Positions 1 through 9,021 of a stretch of DNA of 50,981 nt are shown in pieces. The DNA is taken from assembly GCA_029879245.1 (NCBI GenBank), contig JAOUQQ010000007.1, positions 1-50,981 on the forward strand. Reading direction: 5' to 3'. The stretch comes from Chromatiales bacterium. GTDB taxonomy: Bacteria > Pseudomonadota > Gammaproteobacteria > Thiohalomonadales > Thiohalomonadaceae. Within the stretch, counting starts at the first letter, position 1. Every line of letters begins with the position of its first letter. The notes below the pieces were generated by a model. It saw nothing but the letters and a program-made list of their open reading frames with translations. It ran no database searches and was not told where the DNA came from. The position numbers and the translations under genes are program-made.

Positions 1-264
1 ACGCAGTAACATCTGCAGGCGGGTGTTGGGCAGGGCACGGCGCAGTTCTCGCAGTCGCTGCCACGGGTCCTCGGCAAGAAAACGCAGACAAGCGTCGAAG
101 GTGGCACCGCCCCATACCTCCAGCGACCAGTAGCCGATCTGATCGAGCCGCTGGCAGATGGGGAGCATATCGGCGGTGCGCATCCTCGTCGCCAGCAGTG
201 ATTGGTGTGCATCACGCAGGATGAGGTCGGTGATCTCTACACGGGGCGCTGCTTCATCAATCAT
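1..264 (-). CDS. Pyruvate carboxylase subunit B / oxaloacetate decarboxylase alpha subunit, N-terminal part
   Basis: Partial gene that runs off the left edge; only the first 88 residues are visible. The start ATG is at 264-262 with a GAGGAAA ribosome site about 8 nt upstream. The visible part has [14 protein letters not shown] followed by the [14 protein letters not shown] stretch. That stretch is the metal-binding start of the carboxyltransferase TIM barrel shared by PycB, OadA and transcarboxylase 5S. It lies 13 nt after the biotin carboxylase gene, as in two-subunit pyruvate carboxylases. The enzyme would transfer CO2 between biotin and pyruvate/oxaloacetate in the cytoplasm. Carboxylase and decarboxylase cannot be told apart because the C-terminal biotinyl domain is outside the window. 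Confidence 0.9.
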   Translation of the reverse strand, partial: MIDEAAPRVEITDLILRDAHQSLLATRMRTADMLPICQRLDQIGYWSLEVWGGATFDACLRFLAEDPWQRLRELRRALPNTRLQMLLR

Positions 265-277
265 TTATATAGTTTCC

Positions 278-1714
278 TCAGACCAGGCCTGCGGCGGTAA
301 GGGTGGCTGCGATGGCGGCGACCTTGCGTCGGTCATCATCGCTCTCCTGGTATTCGATTAGTTCCGGGTGATCGGTAACATAGCCGGTATCGAACTTACC
401 CTCCTGAAACTCCACCTCTTCGAGCAGTGTCAGGTAGTAGGGGATGGTGCTCTTGACCCCGTCAATACGTAGCTCCCTGAGTGCTCGGCGGGCACGCTGT
501 AGCAGACCGGGCCAATCACTGGCATGCACGATGAGCTTGGCGCAGAGCGAGTCGTAGTGGGGCGGGATCACGTAACCCGAGTAGAGAGCGCTGTCGATGC
601 GCACACCGGGTCCCCCTGGCGTGAGATAGCGACGCACATGGCCCAGACGTTCGCCGAACTGCGGTGCAAAGTCGTGCTTTGGCTCCTCAGCGTTGATGCG
701 CAGCTCCATCGCATAGCCACGGGCGGTGACCTCTTCCTGCCTGATGGTTAGCGGATCACCGGCGGCGATGCGCAGTTGTTGCTGCACGATATCGATACCG
801 GTGATCGCCTCGGTGACAGGATGCTCTACCTGCAGACGGGTATTGACCTCCATGAAGGTGATGTCGCCGTTGGGGGCGAGCAGGAACTCCACGGTACCGG
901 CATTGGTGTAGCCAACGGCACTGGCGATCTGTACCGCCCACTCTCCGAGTTGACGGCGCTGTGTATCGGTGATCTGGGGTGAGGGGGCGATTTCGATGAG
1001 CTTCTGGTGGCGCCGCTGGATCGAACAGTCGCGTTCCAGCAGGTGGAGGGAATTGCCGTGGTGATCGCCCAGCACCTGCACCTCGATGTGACGGGCACGG
1101 TCGATGCACTTTTCCATGAATATCCCGCTGTGACCGAATGCCTTCTCCGCCTCGCTGGCGACACGGGCAAAGCCCTGCCGGAGCTCATTCACATCATTAC
1201 AACGGCGGATACCACGCCCACCACCGCCACCGGTCGCCTTGAGCATTACCGGGTAACCGATCTCCGCGGCCAGATGAACTGCCTGCTCGATATTGCTCAA
1301 ATTTTCATCGCTGCCTGTGGTGACCGGCAGTCCAGCCTCAATGGCGCTGCGACGCGCCGCGAGTTTGTCTCCAAGGTGCTGGATGACGGCAGAGGAGGGG
1401 CCCACATAACGGATTCCCTCTCTCTCGCAGGCGGCGGCTAGCAACGGGCTCTCGGCAAGAAAGCCGTAGCCGGGGTGGATGGCATCACACTGGAGTTGGC
1501 CTGCCAGCTGTACCAGCCCCTCGGCATCAAGATAGCCGCGCAATGGCTCAGGTCCCAGACTGTGGGCTTCATCGGCCATCTTTACATGCAGCCCCTCACG
1601 GTCCGCATCGCTATAGACGGCGACGCTGTGGATACCCATCTCGGCGCAGGCCCGGACGATTCGTACGGCGATCTCACCACGGTTAGCGATGAGCAGCCGG
1701 GTTATTTTTCCCAT
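278..1714 (-). CDS. Biotin carboxylase subunit (pyruvate carboxylase subunit A / AccC-like)
   Basis: 478 residues from the ATG at 1714; a TTG eight codons upstream is possible, but the ATG gives the family start (ANRGEIAVRI at residues 10-19) and the usual length. The enzyme carboxylates biotin with ATP and bicarbonate. Seen: PGYGFLAE near residue 81, the glycine-rich ATP-grasp loop GGGGGRG at 162-168, and the catalytic EVNTRLQVEH at 289-298. Its pairing with the downstream carboxyltransferase gene (13 nt gap) argues for a PycA role rather than the AccC of acetyl-CoA carboxylase, whose gene is normally paired with accB. No clear Shine-Dalgarno precedes the ATG. It is divergent from the fatty-acid cluster. 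Confidence 0.9.
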   Translation of the reverse strand: MGKITRLLIANRGEIAVRIVRACAEMGIHSVAVYSDADREGLHVKMADEAHSLGPEPLRGYLDAEGLVQLAGQLQCDAIHPGYGFLAESPLLAAACEREGIRYVGPSSAVIQHLGDKLAARRSAIEAGLPVTTGSDENLSNIEQAVHLAAEIGYPVMLKATGGGGGRGIRRCNDVNELRQGFARVASEAEKAFGHSGIFMEKCIDRARHIEVQVLGDHHGNSLHLLERDCSIQRRHQKLIEIAPSPQITDTQRRQLGEWAVQIASAVGYTNAGTVEFLLAPNGDITFMEVNTRLQVEHPVTEAITGIDIVQQQLRIAAGDPLTIRQEEVTARGYAMELRINAEEPKHDFAPQFGERLGHVRRYLTPGGPGVRIDSALYSGYVIPPHYDSLCAKLIVHASDWPGLLQRARRALRELRIDGVKSTIPYYLTLLEEVEFQEGKFDTGYVTDHPELIEYQESDDDRRKVAAIAATLTAAGLV

Positions 1715-1746
1715 TGGTTTGCATGCCCGGTATGTCAATATAGTTA

Positions 1747-1775
1747 GTACTATGTGAGTGGTTCCAATGTGTCAA
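1747..1775 (-). promoter_or_regulatory. Candidate sigma-70 promoter for the carboxylase genes
   Basis: On the minus strand a perfect TTGACA (1775-1770) is followed after 17 nt by TAGTAC (1752-1747), a weak -10 match. The position suits the divergent carboxylase operon. Transcript start would be near 1740, giving a short leader. The poor -10 keeps confidence low. Confidence 0.4.
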
Positions 1776-1827
1776 GTTCAGGGCCACCTGCATTACGGAA
1801 CAGCCCGATTTTATTGACTTTTTCCCT

Positions 1828-1856
1828 TTGACACCCGTGGGTGATGGGCGTATTAT
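1828..1856 (+). promoter_or_regulatory. Strong sigma-70 promoter of the yceD-rpmF-fab cluster
   Basis: TTGACA at 1828-1833, a 17-nt spacer, and TATTAT at 1851-1856. Transcription should start about 1863, only about 3 nt before the yceD ATG at 1866, so the mRNA would be leaderless or nearly so. Confidence 0.75.
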
Positions 1857-1865
1857 CGCGCGCTT

Positions 1866-2405
1866 ATGTTTGATGAGCGCTTACCGGTTCATATAGACCC
1901 TCTGAGGATGGCTGAAACAGGCCGTCTGCTGGAGGGGGGCTACTCCCTTGAGGAGATGGAGCGGTTGCACGATTCGCTACTAGAGCAGAGCGGCAAAGTG
2001 GTCGTCTCCCTGGAGTTTGGTGTCGATGCCGAGGGTATCCGATACATGAAGGGGCGATTGCAGACAGCCTTGACACTGGAGTGTCAGCGTTGTCTGCAGG
2101 CGATGCAACAGCCCGTCGATACGGAGTTTGCCCTCGGGCTGGTTCGTAGCAACGATGCGGCAGAGTTGTTGCCCTCCCACTATGAACCGCTACTGGTAGA
2201 GGATGACACCCTCTTCCTGCGTGATGTGATTGAAGATGAGTTGCTGCTTGCACTGCCCCTGGTGGCAATGCACGAACCGTCTCAATGTGTCGACATTCAC
2301 GCCCAGGCGGATCAGGCGCAGCGCGATGAAGATAACTGTGGTGAGGAGAAGAAGGCTAACCCCTTTGCAGCCCTGGCCACGTTGAAGAGTAACGGTAACA
2401 CCTGA
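1866..2405 (+). CDS. yceD: YceD family protein (DUF177), large-ribosomal-subunit accumulation protein
   Basis: 179 residues. YceD is a conserved cytoplasmic protein encoded just upstream of rpmF and linked to 23S rRNA/large-subunit accumulation. Seen: the family metal-type motif CQRC (Cys73, Cys76), the acidic [23 protein letters not shown] block, and the C-terminal [10 protein letters not shown]. The start at 1866 is chosen because LPVHIDPLR aligns with the beginning of E. coli YceD (LPLTLDPVR). No ribosome binding site precedes it and the promoter -10 ends only 9 nt upstream, so translation is probably leaderless. It is the first gene of the rpmF-plsX-fab cluster. Confidence 0.92.
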   Translation: MFDERLPVHIDPLRMAETGRLLEGGYSLEEMERLHDSLLEQSGKVVVSLEFGVDAEGIRYMKGRLQTALTLECQRCLQAMQQPVDTEFALGLVRSNDAAELLPSHYEPLLVEDDTLFLRDVIEDELLLALPLVAMHEPSQCVDIHAQADQAQRDEDNCGEEKKANPFAALATLKSNGNT

Positions 2406-2418
2406 CGAGGTTTTAGCA

Positions 2419-2598
2419 ATGGCTGTACAGCAGAACAAGAAGTCCCCCTCCCGTCGCGGCATGCGTCGTTCACACGACTCGCTGACCGCCGCAGCGGTTT
2501 CCATCGAGCCCACTACCGGCGAGACCCATCTGCGTCATCACGTGAGTGCAGACGGCTACTACCGTGGTCGTAAAGTGGTAAATGTTAAGGGCGAATAA
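2419..2598 (+). CDS. rpmF: 50S ribosomal protein L32
   Basis: 59 residues: [20 protein letters not shown] at the start, then a [11 protein letters not shown] stretch and YYRGRKVV near the C-terminus. L32 is a small basic large-subunit protein near the exit tunnel. This copy lacks the zinc-binding cysteine pairs of the C+ form. GAGG at 2407-2410 lies 8 nt before the ATG. It sits 13 nt after yceD and before plsX, the conserved order that couples ribosome and lipid synthesis. A very strong hairpin follows. Confidence 0.95.
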   Translation: MAVQQNKKSPSRRGMRRSHDSLTAAAVSIEPTTGETHLRHHVSADGYYRGRKVVNVKGE

Positions 2599-2625
2599 GC
2601 CCTTGCCACTGGCTGTATAGCTCAA

Positions 2626-2667
2626 TAATACCGGCCCGCGATCCTGACGGATCGCGGGCCGGTATTA
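2626..2667 (+). terminator. 19-bp perfect hairpin between rpmF and plsX (attenuator or processing site)
   Basis: The arms 2626-2644 and 2649-2667 are perfectly complementary over 19 bp, with a TGAC loop. No T-run follows, so it is not a textbook intrinsic terminator. It may stabilise the rpmF mRNA 3' end, be an RNase cleavage site, or reduce read-through into the fab genes. Confidence 0.7.
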
Positions 2668-2681
2668 CGTTAGGAAACCCT

Positions 2682-3710
2682 ATGACGCAGACTGTAATCG
2701 CTATCGACGCCATGGGCGGTGATCACGGCACGACGACCACCGTACCGGCGGCATTGAGCGCGTTAAAGCGCCACCCTGGTATTAAGCTGATTCTGGTCGG
2801 GGATGAAAAGGTGTTAAGTGACACCCTCGCCAGTCACGGTGCGGCCCCCGGCGACCGTCTCCAGCTGCACCACGCATCGCAGGTGGTCGGGATGGATGAG
2901 AAACCTTCCCAGGCGCTACGCGGCAAGAAAGATTCATCCATGCGGGTGGCCCTTAACCTGGTTAAGGAGGGGGAGGCACAGGCCTGTGTCAGTGCTGGCA
3001 ATACCGGTGCCCTGATGGCCACCGCCCGCTTTGTGTTGAAGACACTCGATGGTATCGATCGTCCCGCCATCATCTCATCACTACCAACGATCAGCGGCCA
3101 CACCCACATGCTCGATCTCGGTGCCAATGTCGACTCCCCCGCAGAGGTGCTCTACCAGTTTGCGCTGATGGGCTCGGTACTCGCCAGTGCGGTTGACGGT
3201 ATCGCTAACCCCACTGTCGGTCTTCTCAATATCGGTGAGGAGGAGATGAAGGGTAATGAGCAGGTTAAGGAGGCAGCGCACCTGCTGGCGGCAAGTGGCC
3301 TGAACTATGTCGGGTTTGTTGAGGGCGATGACATCTATAAGGGTAGTGTCGATGTGGTCGTCGCTGATGGTTTTGTGGGTAATGTGTCACTGAAAACGGG
3401 CGAAGGGCTGGCTAAGATGATCAGCCATTACATGAAGCAGGAGTTCAAGCGCAACCTCTTCACCAAGCTGGCTGGTCTGGTGGCGATGCCGGTGCTAAAC
3501 GCCTTCAGGAGTCGTATCGACCCTCGCGTCTATAACGGTGCTACGCTGGTGGGATTACGTGGGATTGTGATAAAAAGCCATGGTAGTGCTGATGACTTCT
3601 CCTTTAGCAACGCGATCAATGTTGCGGTGCTGGAAGTAGAGAAGAATGTACCGGAGATGATCAGCGAAGAGTTGGGTAATTTGCTGGAACAAGCGAGGCA
3701 AGCAGTTTGA
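2682..3710 (+). CDS. plsX: Phosphate acyltransferase PlsX
   Basis: 342 residues, normal family length. PlsX makes acyl-phosphate from acyl-ACP for glycerolipid synthesis as a membrane-associated cytoplasmic protein. Seen: the N-terminal IDAMGGDHG (residues 8-16), [11 protein letters not shown] (residues 103-113), the LDLGANVD motif, and the C-terminal [15 protein letters not shown] signature. GGAAA lies about 7 nt before the ATG. Its TGA stop overlaps the TTG start of fabH in a TTGA arrangement, so the two are likely translationally coupled. Confidence 0.95.
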   Translation: MTQTVIAIDAMGGDHGTTTTVPAALSALKRHPGIKLILVGDEKVLSDTLASHGAAPGDRLQLHHASQVVGMDEKPSQALRGKKDSSMRVALNLVKEGEAQACVSAGNTGALMATARFVLKTLDGIDRPAIISSLPTISGHTHMLDLGANVDSPAEVLYQFALMGSVLASAVDGIANPTVGLLNIGEEEMKGNEQVKEAAHLLAASGLNYVGFVEGDDIYKGSVDVVVADGFVGNVSLKTGEGLAKMISHYMKQEFKRNLFTKLAGLVAMPVLNAFRSRIDPRVYNGATLVGLRGIVIKSHGSADDFSFSNAINVAVLEVEKNVPEMISEELGNLLEQARQAV

Positions 3711-4675
3711 TCTATTCACGTATCAGCGGTACAGGTAGCTATCTACCGGAGAAGGTTTTGACCAATGCCGATATGGAGAAGATCGTCGATACCACCGATG
3801 AGTGGATTGTTACCCGTACCGGCATTAAGCAGCGCCATATCGCCGCAGCGGGTGAGAACACCGTCGACCTGGCAGAGCGAGCCGCACAACATGCGATGGA
3901 GGCGGCAGGGGTCTCTGCCGAAGAGCTAGACCTCATTATCGTCGCTACCACCACACCCGATCAGATTTTCCCCAGTACCGCCTGTCTGCTACAGGGACGT
4001 TTGGGTAACCATGGCGCCACTGCCTTTGATGTGCAGGCGGTCTGCACCGGTTTTGTCTACGCCCTCGGCGTGGCCGATAAGTTTATCAAGAGCGGCACCC
4101 ATAAGACGGCACTGGTGATCGGTGCTGAGACCATGTCACGTATTATCGACTGGAGTGATCGTACCACCTGTGTGCTGTTTGGCGATGGCGCCGGGGCGGT
4201 GGTGCTGAAGGCCTCCGATGAGCCCGGAATCCTCTCGACTCATCTGCATGCGGACGGTCAGTACAAGGAGCTGTTGGAGGTACAGGCCGGGGTATCCAAC
4301 AACTCGCCCGAGATACGAGCCGAGCATGGTTTTGTCGAGATGAAAGGCAACGAGGTGTTCAAGATGGCTGTCAACACCCTGGGGCGTATCGTTGATGAGA
4401 CCCTGGAGGCGAACAACCTGCAGAAGAGTGATGTTGACTGGCTGGTGCCACACCAGGCCAACACACGGATCATTGCGGCGACCGCCAAGAAGCTGAAGAT
4501 GAATATGGATCATGTGGTGATGACCGTGGCTGAACACGGCAACACCTCGGGTGCCTCGGTTCCGCTGGCCCTCGATGCGGCAGTACGTGATGGGCGTATC
4601 CAGCGCGGTGAGACCCTGCTGCTGGAGGCCTTTGGCGGCGGTTTTACCTGGGGCTCGGCGCTGGTTAAATTCTGA
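3707..4675 (+). CDS. fabH: Beta-ketoacyl-ACP synthase III
   Basis: 322 residues. It condenses acetyl-CoA with malonyl-ACP to start fatty-acid synthesis. The catalytic triad is complete: Cys113 (AVCTGF), His249 (PHQAN) and Asn279 (EHGNTSGAS). The start is the TTG at 3707, which gives the typical N-terminus [16 protein letters not shown] and overlaps the plsX stop by 4 nt. The first in-frame ATG would remove the start of the domain. A hairpin and a 63-nt gap separate it from fabD. Confidence 0.95.
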   Translation: MIYSRISGTGSYLPEKVLTNADMEKIVDTTDEWIVTRTGIKQRHIAAAGENTVDLAERAAQHAMEAAGVSAEELDLIIVATTTPDQIFPSTACLLQGRLGNHGATAFDVQAVCTGFVYALGVADKFIKSGTHKTALVIGAETMSRIIDWSDRTTCVLFGDGAGAVVLKASDEPGILSTHLHADGQYKELLEVQAGVSNNSPEIRAEHGFVEMKGNEVFKMAVNTLGRIVDETLEANNLQKSDVDWLVPHQANTRIIAATAKKLKMNMDHVVMTVAEHGNTSGASVPLALDAAVRDGRIQRGETLLLEAFGGGFTWGSALVKF

Positions 4676-4683
4676 TTTTCCTG

Positions 4684-4703
4684 GTTGAGCGTCCTCGCTC
4701 AAC
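4684..4703 (+). terminator. Hairpin between fabH and fabD
   Basis: Perfect 8-bp stem, GTTGAGCG (4684-4691) and CGCTCAAC (4696-4703), with a TCCT loop, followed by TTTCG. The T-run is too short for an efficient terminator, so partial termination or mRNA processing is more likely. Confidence 0.5.
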
Positions 4704-4738
4704 TTTCGTAGTTAATAATAAACGTAGGGGGAAGCACG

Positions 4739-5674
4739 GTGTCGATTGCATTTGTCTTTCCGGGACAGGGATCCCAGTCTGTAGGCATGCTGGCTGAATT
4801 GGCCGGTAATTTTTCCATTGTGGCGGACACATTCGCCGAGGCCTCCGAGGCGCTGGGCTATGACCTCTGGCAGCTAGTGCAGAATGGCCCGGCCGAAGAG
4901 CTGAACAAGACCCACATTACCCAGCCAGCAATGCTCACCTCGGGCATCGCTGTCTGGCGCGTTATGCAGGATCAGGGACGAGCCAAACCCGCTGTAGTTG
5001 CAGGACACAGCCTGGGCGAGTACACCGCCCTGGTGGCTGCCGGTGTGATCAGTTTTGCCGATGCGGTAAAACTGGTGGCCGAGCGTGGTCGTCTGATGCA
5101 GGAGGCGGTACCGGCGGGACAGGGTGGTATGGCAGCGATCCTGGGTCTTGATGATGCCACCGTGATCAATGTTTGTGAGTCGGCCGCCCAGGGTGATGTC
5201 CTCTCTGCGGTCAACTTCAACGCCCCCGGTCAGGTGGTGGTTGCCGGTACCGCTGCGGCGGTGGAGCGGGTAGTCGATGCGGCGAAGGAGGCGGGAGCCA
5301 AGCGTGCCCTGCCACTGCCGGTCAGCGTCCCCTCTCACTGCGCGCTGATGAAACCTGCTGCCGATAAGCTGGCTGAACAGCTGTCGGCGATCACTATCGC
5401 GACACCTATTATTCCGGTAATCAATAACGTCGATGTGACGGTGGCTAGTGATGCCGATGCCATCCGTGATGCGCTGGTACGTCAGCTCTATAGTCCGGTT
5501 CGCTGGGTGGAGTCGGTACAGAAGATGGCGCAGGATGGGGTTGATACCCTGGTCGAGTGCGGCCCCGGCAAGGTGCTGGTGGGGCTTAACAAACGTATTG
5601 AGAATTCGATGAATGCAATGGCGGTATTTGATGCCGCCAGCCTGGAGAAGGCGCTGGCCGAACTGCCCGCCTGA
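4739..5674 (+). CDS. fabD: Malonyl-CoA:ACP transacylase
   Basis: 311 residues from a GTG start at 4739, preceded by the purine-rich AGGGGGAA. It loads malonyl groups onto acyl carrier protein. Seen: PGQGSQ at residues 8-13, the nucleophile Ser91 in GHSLGE, His200 in VPSHCALM, and the C-terminal VECGPGKVL. The length matches E. coli FabD (309). It lies 11 nt before fabG. Confidence 0.96.
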   Translation: MSIAFVFPGQGSQSVGMLAELAGNFSIVADTFAEASEALGYDLWQLVQNGPAEELNKTHITQPAMLTSGIAVWRVMQDQGRAKPAVVAGHSLGEYTALVAAGVISFADAVKLVAERGRLMQEAVPAGQGGMAAILGLDDATVINVCESAAQGDVLSAVNFNAPGQVVVAGTAAAVERVVDAAKEAGAKRALPLPVSVPSHCALMKPAADKLAEQLSAITIATPIIPVINNVDVTVASDADAIRDALVRQLYSPVRWVESVQKMAQDGVDTLVECGPGKVLVGLNKRIENSMNAMAVFDAASLEKALAELPA

Positions 5675-5685
5675 AGGAGAGATTG

Positions 5686-6429
5686 ATGTCACTAGAGAAT
5701 GAAGTTGCACTGGTCACCGGTGCCAGCCGCGGGATCGGTAAATGCACGGCCCTGGCCTTGGGCGCCAAAGGAGCCACAGTTATTGGTACCGCCACCTCTG
5801 AGTCGGGTGCCGAGGCAATCACTGCCTACCTCAGCGAGGCAGGTATCAAGGGCAAGGGCGTAGCGCTGGACGTGAACAGCCAGGAAAACGTCGACGAGGT
5901 ACTCAAGGCGATTGGCGAAGAGTTCGGCGCACCGAGCATCCTGGTCAATAATGCCGGTATCACCCGCGATAATCTGCTGATGCGGATGAAGGACGATGAG
6001 TGGGATGCGATCATGGAGACCAATCTGAAATCGGTCTACCGCATGTCCAAGGCCGTGCTGCGCCCGATGACCAAGGCTCGCAAAGGGCGCATCATCTCCA
6101 TCGCCTCGGTGGTTGGTCTGATGGGCAATGCAGGCCAGACCAACTACTCCGCCGCCAAGGCGGGGATGATCGGTTTTACCAAGTCACTCGCCCGTGAGCT
6201 GGGCCCCCGTGGCATTACCGTCAATGCGGTCGCCCCCGGGTTTATCGATACCGACATGACTAAGGCACTGGCCGATGAGCACAAACAGATGCTGCTTAAC
6301 CAGATCCCGCTGAATCGTCTCGGTCAGCCCGAGGAGATCGCCTCGGCGGTCGCCTTTTTGGCCTCAGCAGACGCCGCCTATATCACTGGTGAGACCATCA
6401 GTGTCAATGGCGGCATGTATATGCAGTAA
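5686..6429 (+). CDS. fabG: 3-oxoacyl-ACP reductase
   Basis: 247 residues from the ATG at 5686, with AAGGAGA about 5 nt upstream. It is an NADPH-dependent reductase of the elongation cycle (SDR family). Seen: the cofactor loop TGASRGIGK (residues 11-19), NNAG near 88, the active-site Ser141, Tyr154 and Lys158 (YSAAK), and the C-terminal VNGGMYMQ. A TTG one codon earlier is unlikely. The 148-nt gap to acpP carries a separate promoter candidate. Confidence 0.96.
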   Translation: MSLENEVALVTGASRGIGKCTALALGAKGATVIGTATSESGAEAITAYLSEAGIKGKGVALDVNSQENVDEVLKAIGEEFGAPSILVNNAGITRDNLLMRMKDDEWDAIMETNLKSVYRMSKAVLRPMTKARKGRIISIASVVGLMGNAGQTNYSAAKAGMIGFTKSLARELGPRGITVNAVAPGFIDTDMTKALADEHKQMLLNQIPLNRLGQPEEIASAVAFLASADAAYITGETISVNGGMYMQ

Positions 6430-6495
6430 ATAAATTTAGTTAAATCAACAGGATAGCGTAAAAGTAGGGTAGGGGTCGCGGATTGCCTCCAATCT

Positions 6496-6525
6496 CTGGC
6501 ATCCGTAGTCGCTTTTCTCTACAAT
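6496..6525 (+). promoter_or_regulatory. Candidate promoter for acpP
   Basis: CTGGCA (6496-6501), an 18-nt spacer, and TACAAT (6520-6525). Predicted start is near 6532, giving a leader of about 46 nt. acpP usually needs very high expression, and a private promoter in this 148-nt gap would fit. The -35 matches consensus at only 4 of 6 positions. Confidence 0.4.
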
Positions 6526-6577
6526 ACCGCGCAACCAAACGAATTATTTCTATATCTCCTGGGAGGATATAACCGTC

Positions 6578-6814
6578 ATGAGTAGTATTGAAGAGCGCGT
6601 CAAGAAGATCGTTGTCGAGCAGTTGGGTGTTAAAGAGGAGGAAGTCACCAATGCTGCCTCTTTCGTTGATGACCTGGGCGCCGACTCTCTCGACACTGTT
6701 GAGCTGGTAATGGCACTGGAAGAGGAGTTCGAGACCGAGATCCCCGATGAAGAGGCTGAGAACATCACCACCGTGCAGCAGGCGATCGACTACGTCAATG
6801 CTCATCAGGGCTGA
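6578..6814 (+). CDS. acpP: Acyl carrier protein
   Basis: 78 residues, acidic. It carries growing acyl chains on phosphopantetheine attached at Ser37 of the invariant [16 protein letters not shown] lies about 11 nt before the ATG. It sits between fabG and fabF, the conserved order. An intrinsic terminator directly after it suggests that acpP is mostly a single-gene mRNA, with fabF receiving read-through. Confidence 0.97.
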   Translation: MSSIEERVKKIVVEQLGVKEEEVTNAASFVDDLGADSLDTVELVMALEEEFETEIPDEEAENITTVQQAIDYVNAHQG

Positions 6815-6833
6815 TAGCTGAACATCATCCCCG

Positions 6834-6868
6834 GGCCGCAACCACCTGGTGGCTGCGGCCTTTTGTTT
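6834..6868 (+). terminator. Intrinsic terminator after acpP
   Basis: 12-bp stem (6834-6845 with 6849-6860) with one A-C mismatch and a 3-nt loop, followed by TTTTGTTT. It is 20 nt after the acpP stop and 38 nt before fabF. Confidence 0.85.
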
Positions 6869-6906
6869 GTCTGATAGAAATAGAAAGATTATAAGAGGGT
6901 AGTCCC

Positions 6907-8145
6907 TTGTCTAAGCGTCGTGTTGTAATTACTGGTATGGGTATGGTTTCGCCTGTGGGGCTGACCGTTAAGGAGTCATGGGAGAACATCCTGGCTGGTA
7001 AGAGCGGGATTGCACCAATCACCCACTTTGACACCACCGGTTTTTCCACCATCTTTGGTGGTTCGGTGAAGGATTTTGATGTCACCAGCTACATCTCGGC
7101 CAAAGACGCCAAGAAGATGGACCCGTTTATCCATTACGGCATCGCCGCTTCAATGGAGGCGATTGCAGATTCCGGCCTGGAGGTGACTGAGGCCAATGCC
7201 GAGCGTATAGGTGTCGCGGTTGGATCCGGTATCGGTGGCCTGCCCGGCATTGAGAAGGGCAACGAGGCCTTTGTGAAGGGTGGCCCTCGAAAGATCTCCC
7301 CCTTCTTTGTACCGAGCAACATCATTAATATGATCTCCGGTCACGTCTCTATTATGTATGGCATGAAGGGACCTAATATCGCACTGGTTACTGCCTGTGC
7401 CACCGGCACGCACAGTATTGGCGATGCGGCTCGATTAATTGAATACGGTGATGCCGATGTGATGATCGCCGGCGGTGCCGAGATGGCCACCTCGCCCTGT
7501 GGCCTGGGTGGCTTTGGTGCTGCGCGTGCCCTCTCTACTCGCAACGACTCACCTGAGACCGCGAGCCGCCCCTGGGACGTGGACCGCGACGGTTTCGTAT
7601 TGAGTGACGGTGCAGGTGTGGTGGTGCTGGAGGAGTACGAGCACGCCAGAGCACGCGGCGCCAAGATTTACGCCGAGGTGATCGGTTACGGTATGAGTGG
7701 CGACGCCCACCATATGACCCTTCCTGCACCGGGTGGTGAGGGGGCAATGCGTTGTATGAACAACGCGATGCGTAACGCTGGTATCAACCCAGAGCAGGTC
7801 AACTATATCAACGCCCACGGCACCTCTACCCCTGCCGGTGACAAGGCGGAGACCGATGCCGCCAAGGGTGCCTTTGGCGATCACGCTTACAAGCTGGCAA
7901 TGAGCTCAACCAAGTCGATGACCGGCCACCTGCTGGGGGCGGCCGGTGGTATTGAGGCGATCTTCACCGCCCTGGCGGTGCACCAGCAGGTCGCACCACC
8001 CACCATTAACATCTTTAACCAGGACCCGGAGTGTGATCTCGACTACGTGCCCAACACCGCACGAGAGATGACGATCAACGTCGCCCTCTCTAACTCCTTC
8101 GGCTTCGGTGGTACCAACGGTACCCTGATCCTCGCCAAGGTCTAA
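6907..8145 (+). CDS. fabF: Beta-ketoacyl-ACP synthase II
   Basis: 412 residues from a TTG start at 6907, which reproduces the family N-terminus [15 protein letters not shown] is about 8 nt upstream. It is the elongating condensing enzyme. The catalytic residues are Cys164 (TACATGTHS), His304 ([11 protein letters not shown]) and His341 ([12 protein letters not shown]). The C-terminal [10 protein letters not shown] is present. A perfect hairpin follows before pabC. Confidence 0.96.
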   Translation: MSKRRVVITGMGMVSPVGLTVKESWENILAGKSGIAPITHFDTTGFSTIFGGSVKDFDVTSYISAKDAKKMDPFIHYGIAASMEAIADSGLEVTEANAERIGVAVGSGIGGLPGIEKGNEAFVKGGPRKISPFFVPSNIINMISGHVSIMYGMKGPNIALVTACATGTHSIGDAARLIEYGDADVMIAGGAEMATSPCGLGGFGAARALSTRNDSPETASRPWDVDRDGFVLSDGAGVVVLEEYEHARARGAKIYAEVIGYGMSGDAHHMTLPAPGGEGAMRCMNNAMRNAGINPEQVNYINAHGTSTPAGDKAETDAAKGAFGDHAYKLAMSSTKSMTGHLLGAAGGIEAIFTALAVHQQVAPPTINIFNQDPECDLDYVPNTAREMTINVALSNSFGFGGTNGTLILAKV

Positions 8146-8154
8146 TTGGCAGTT

Positions 8155-8177
8155 GTTCCGGGCGCTCCGCCCGGAAC
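8155..8177 (+). terminator. Hairpin between fabF and pabC
   Basis: Perfect 10-bp GC-rich stem, GTTCCGGGCG (8155-8164) and CGCCCGGAAC (8168-8177), with a CTC loop. No T-run follows. It probably protects the fabF mRNA end or attenuates pabC. Confidence 0.55.
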
Positions 8178-8211
8178 CCTTCACCCTGTTATCAGCGTTC
8201 AGGATTCTCTC

Positions 8212-9021
8212 GTGATAATGGTTAACGGAGAGGTAATGGATGCGCTCCCGCTCAGCGATCGCGCCCTGCACTATGGAGATGGGCTATTCGAGACGATCGC
8301 CGTCATCCGAGGCAAGCCACGCCTCTGGGATTCCCATCTAGCTCGCCTTGTCCGTGGTTGCGAGCGGCTTAAGATTCCACCGCCCAATCTCAACACGCTC
8401 TATGATGAGGTGGTTACCGTTGCTGACAGTGATGAGCGTGTGGTCGTCAAGGTGATCTACAGCCGTGGCAGTGGTGGTAGAGGCTATCGTCTGCCTGATG
8501 AATCCTCTCCGCGCCGTATCGTGATGCGCTATCCGTGGCGGCTCCTTCCTGCTGGTGATATCCGTCTTCGCTTCTGTCACACACCATTGTCATGTAACCC
8601 GGTTCTCGCCGGTATCAAACACCTCAACAGGCTGGAACAGGTGATGGCGCGTGCCGAGTGGGTTGTGCCGGAAATTTATGAGGGCTTGATGTGTGATCTG
8701 AACGGAGCGGTGAAGGAGGGGACGATGAGCAATCTCTTCTGGGTAAAAAAGGGGCGACTCTATACCCCCGACCTCTCAACATGCGGTGTCGCCGGTGTGA
8801 TGCGCGAACAGTTATTTGCTGTTGCTGCAACTCAGGGGGTCACAGTAGAGACCGCAGAGATTGCCCCTGAAGAGTTGTTGCTGGTCGATGAGATCGGCAT
8901 TACCAATGCTCTCATTGGCTTAACGCCCGTCGCATGGCTGGAGGATTATCAGCTCCCTTCAAATAAGCTGCTTTCACAACTTCAAATTGCACTCAACGAA
9001 AGTCTGGAGTATTCGCGTTGA
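8212..9021 (+). CDS. pabC: Aminodeoxychorismate lyase
   Basis: 269 residues from a GTG at 8212, chosen because AGGA lies 7 nt upstream and the resulting IMVNG aligns with the FLING start of E. coli PabC. The ATG at 8218 is the alternative. It is a PLP fold-type IV enzyme that releases pyruvate from aminodeoxychorismate to give p-aminobenzoate for folate. Seen: SDRALHYGDGLFET near the N-terminus, the PLP lysine in AGIKHLNRLEQV, and a KEGTMSNLFW motif. Its stop overlaps the mltG start (TTGA). Confidence 0.9.
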   Translation: MIMVNGEVMDALPLSDRALHYGDGLFETIAVIRGKPRLWDSHLARLVRGCERLKIPPPNLNTLYDEVVTVADSDERVVVKVIYSRGSGGRGYRLPDESSPRRIVMRYPWRLLPAGDIRLRFCHTPLSCNPVLAGIKHLNRLEQVMARAEWVVPEIYEGLMCDLNGAVKEGTMSNLFWVKKGRLYTPDLSTCGVAGVMREQLFAVAATQGVTVETAEIAPEELLLVDEIGITNALIGLTPVAWLEDYQLPSNKLLSQLQIALNESLEYSR

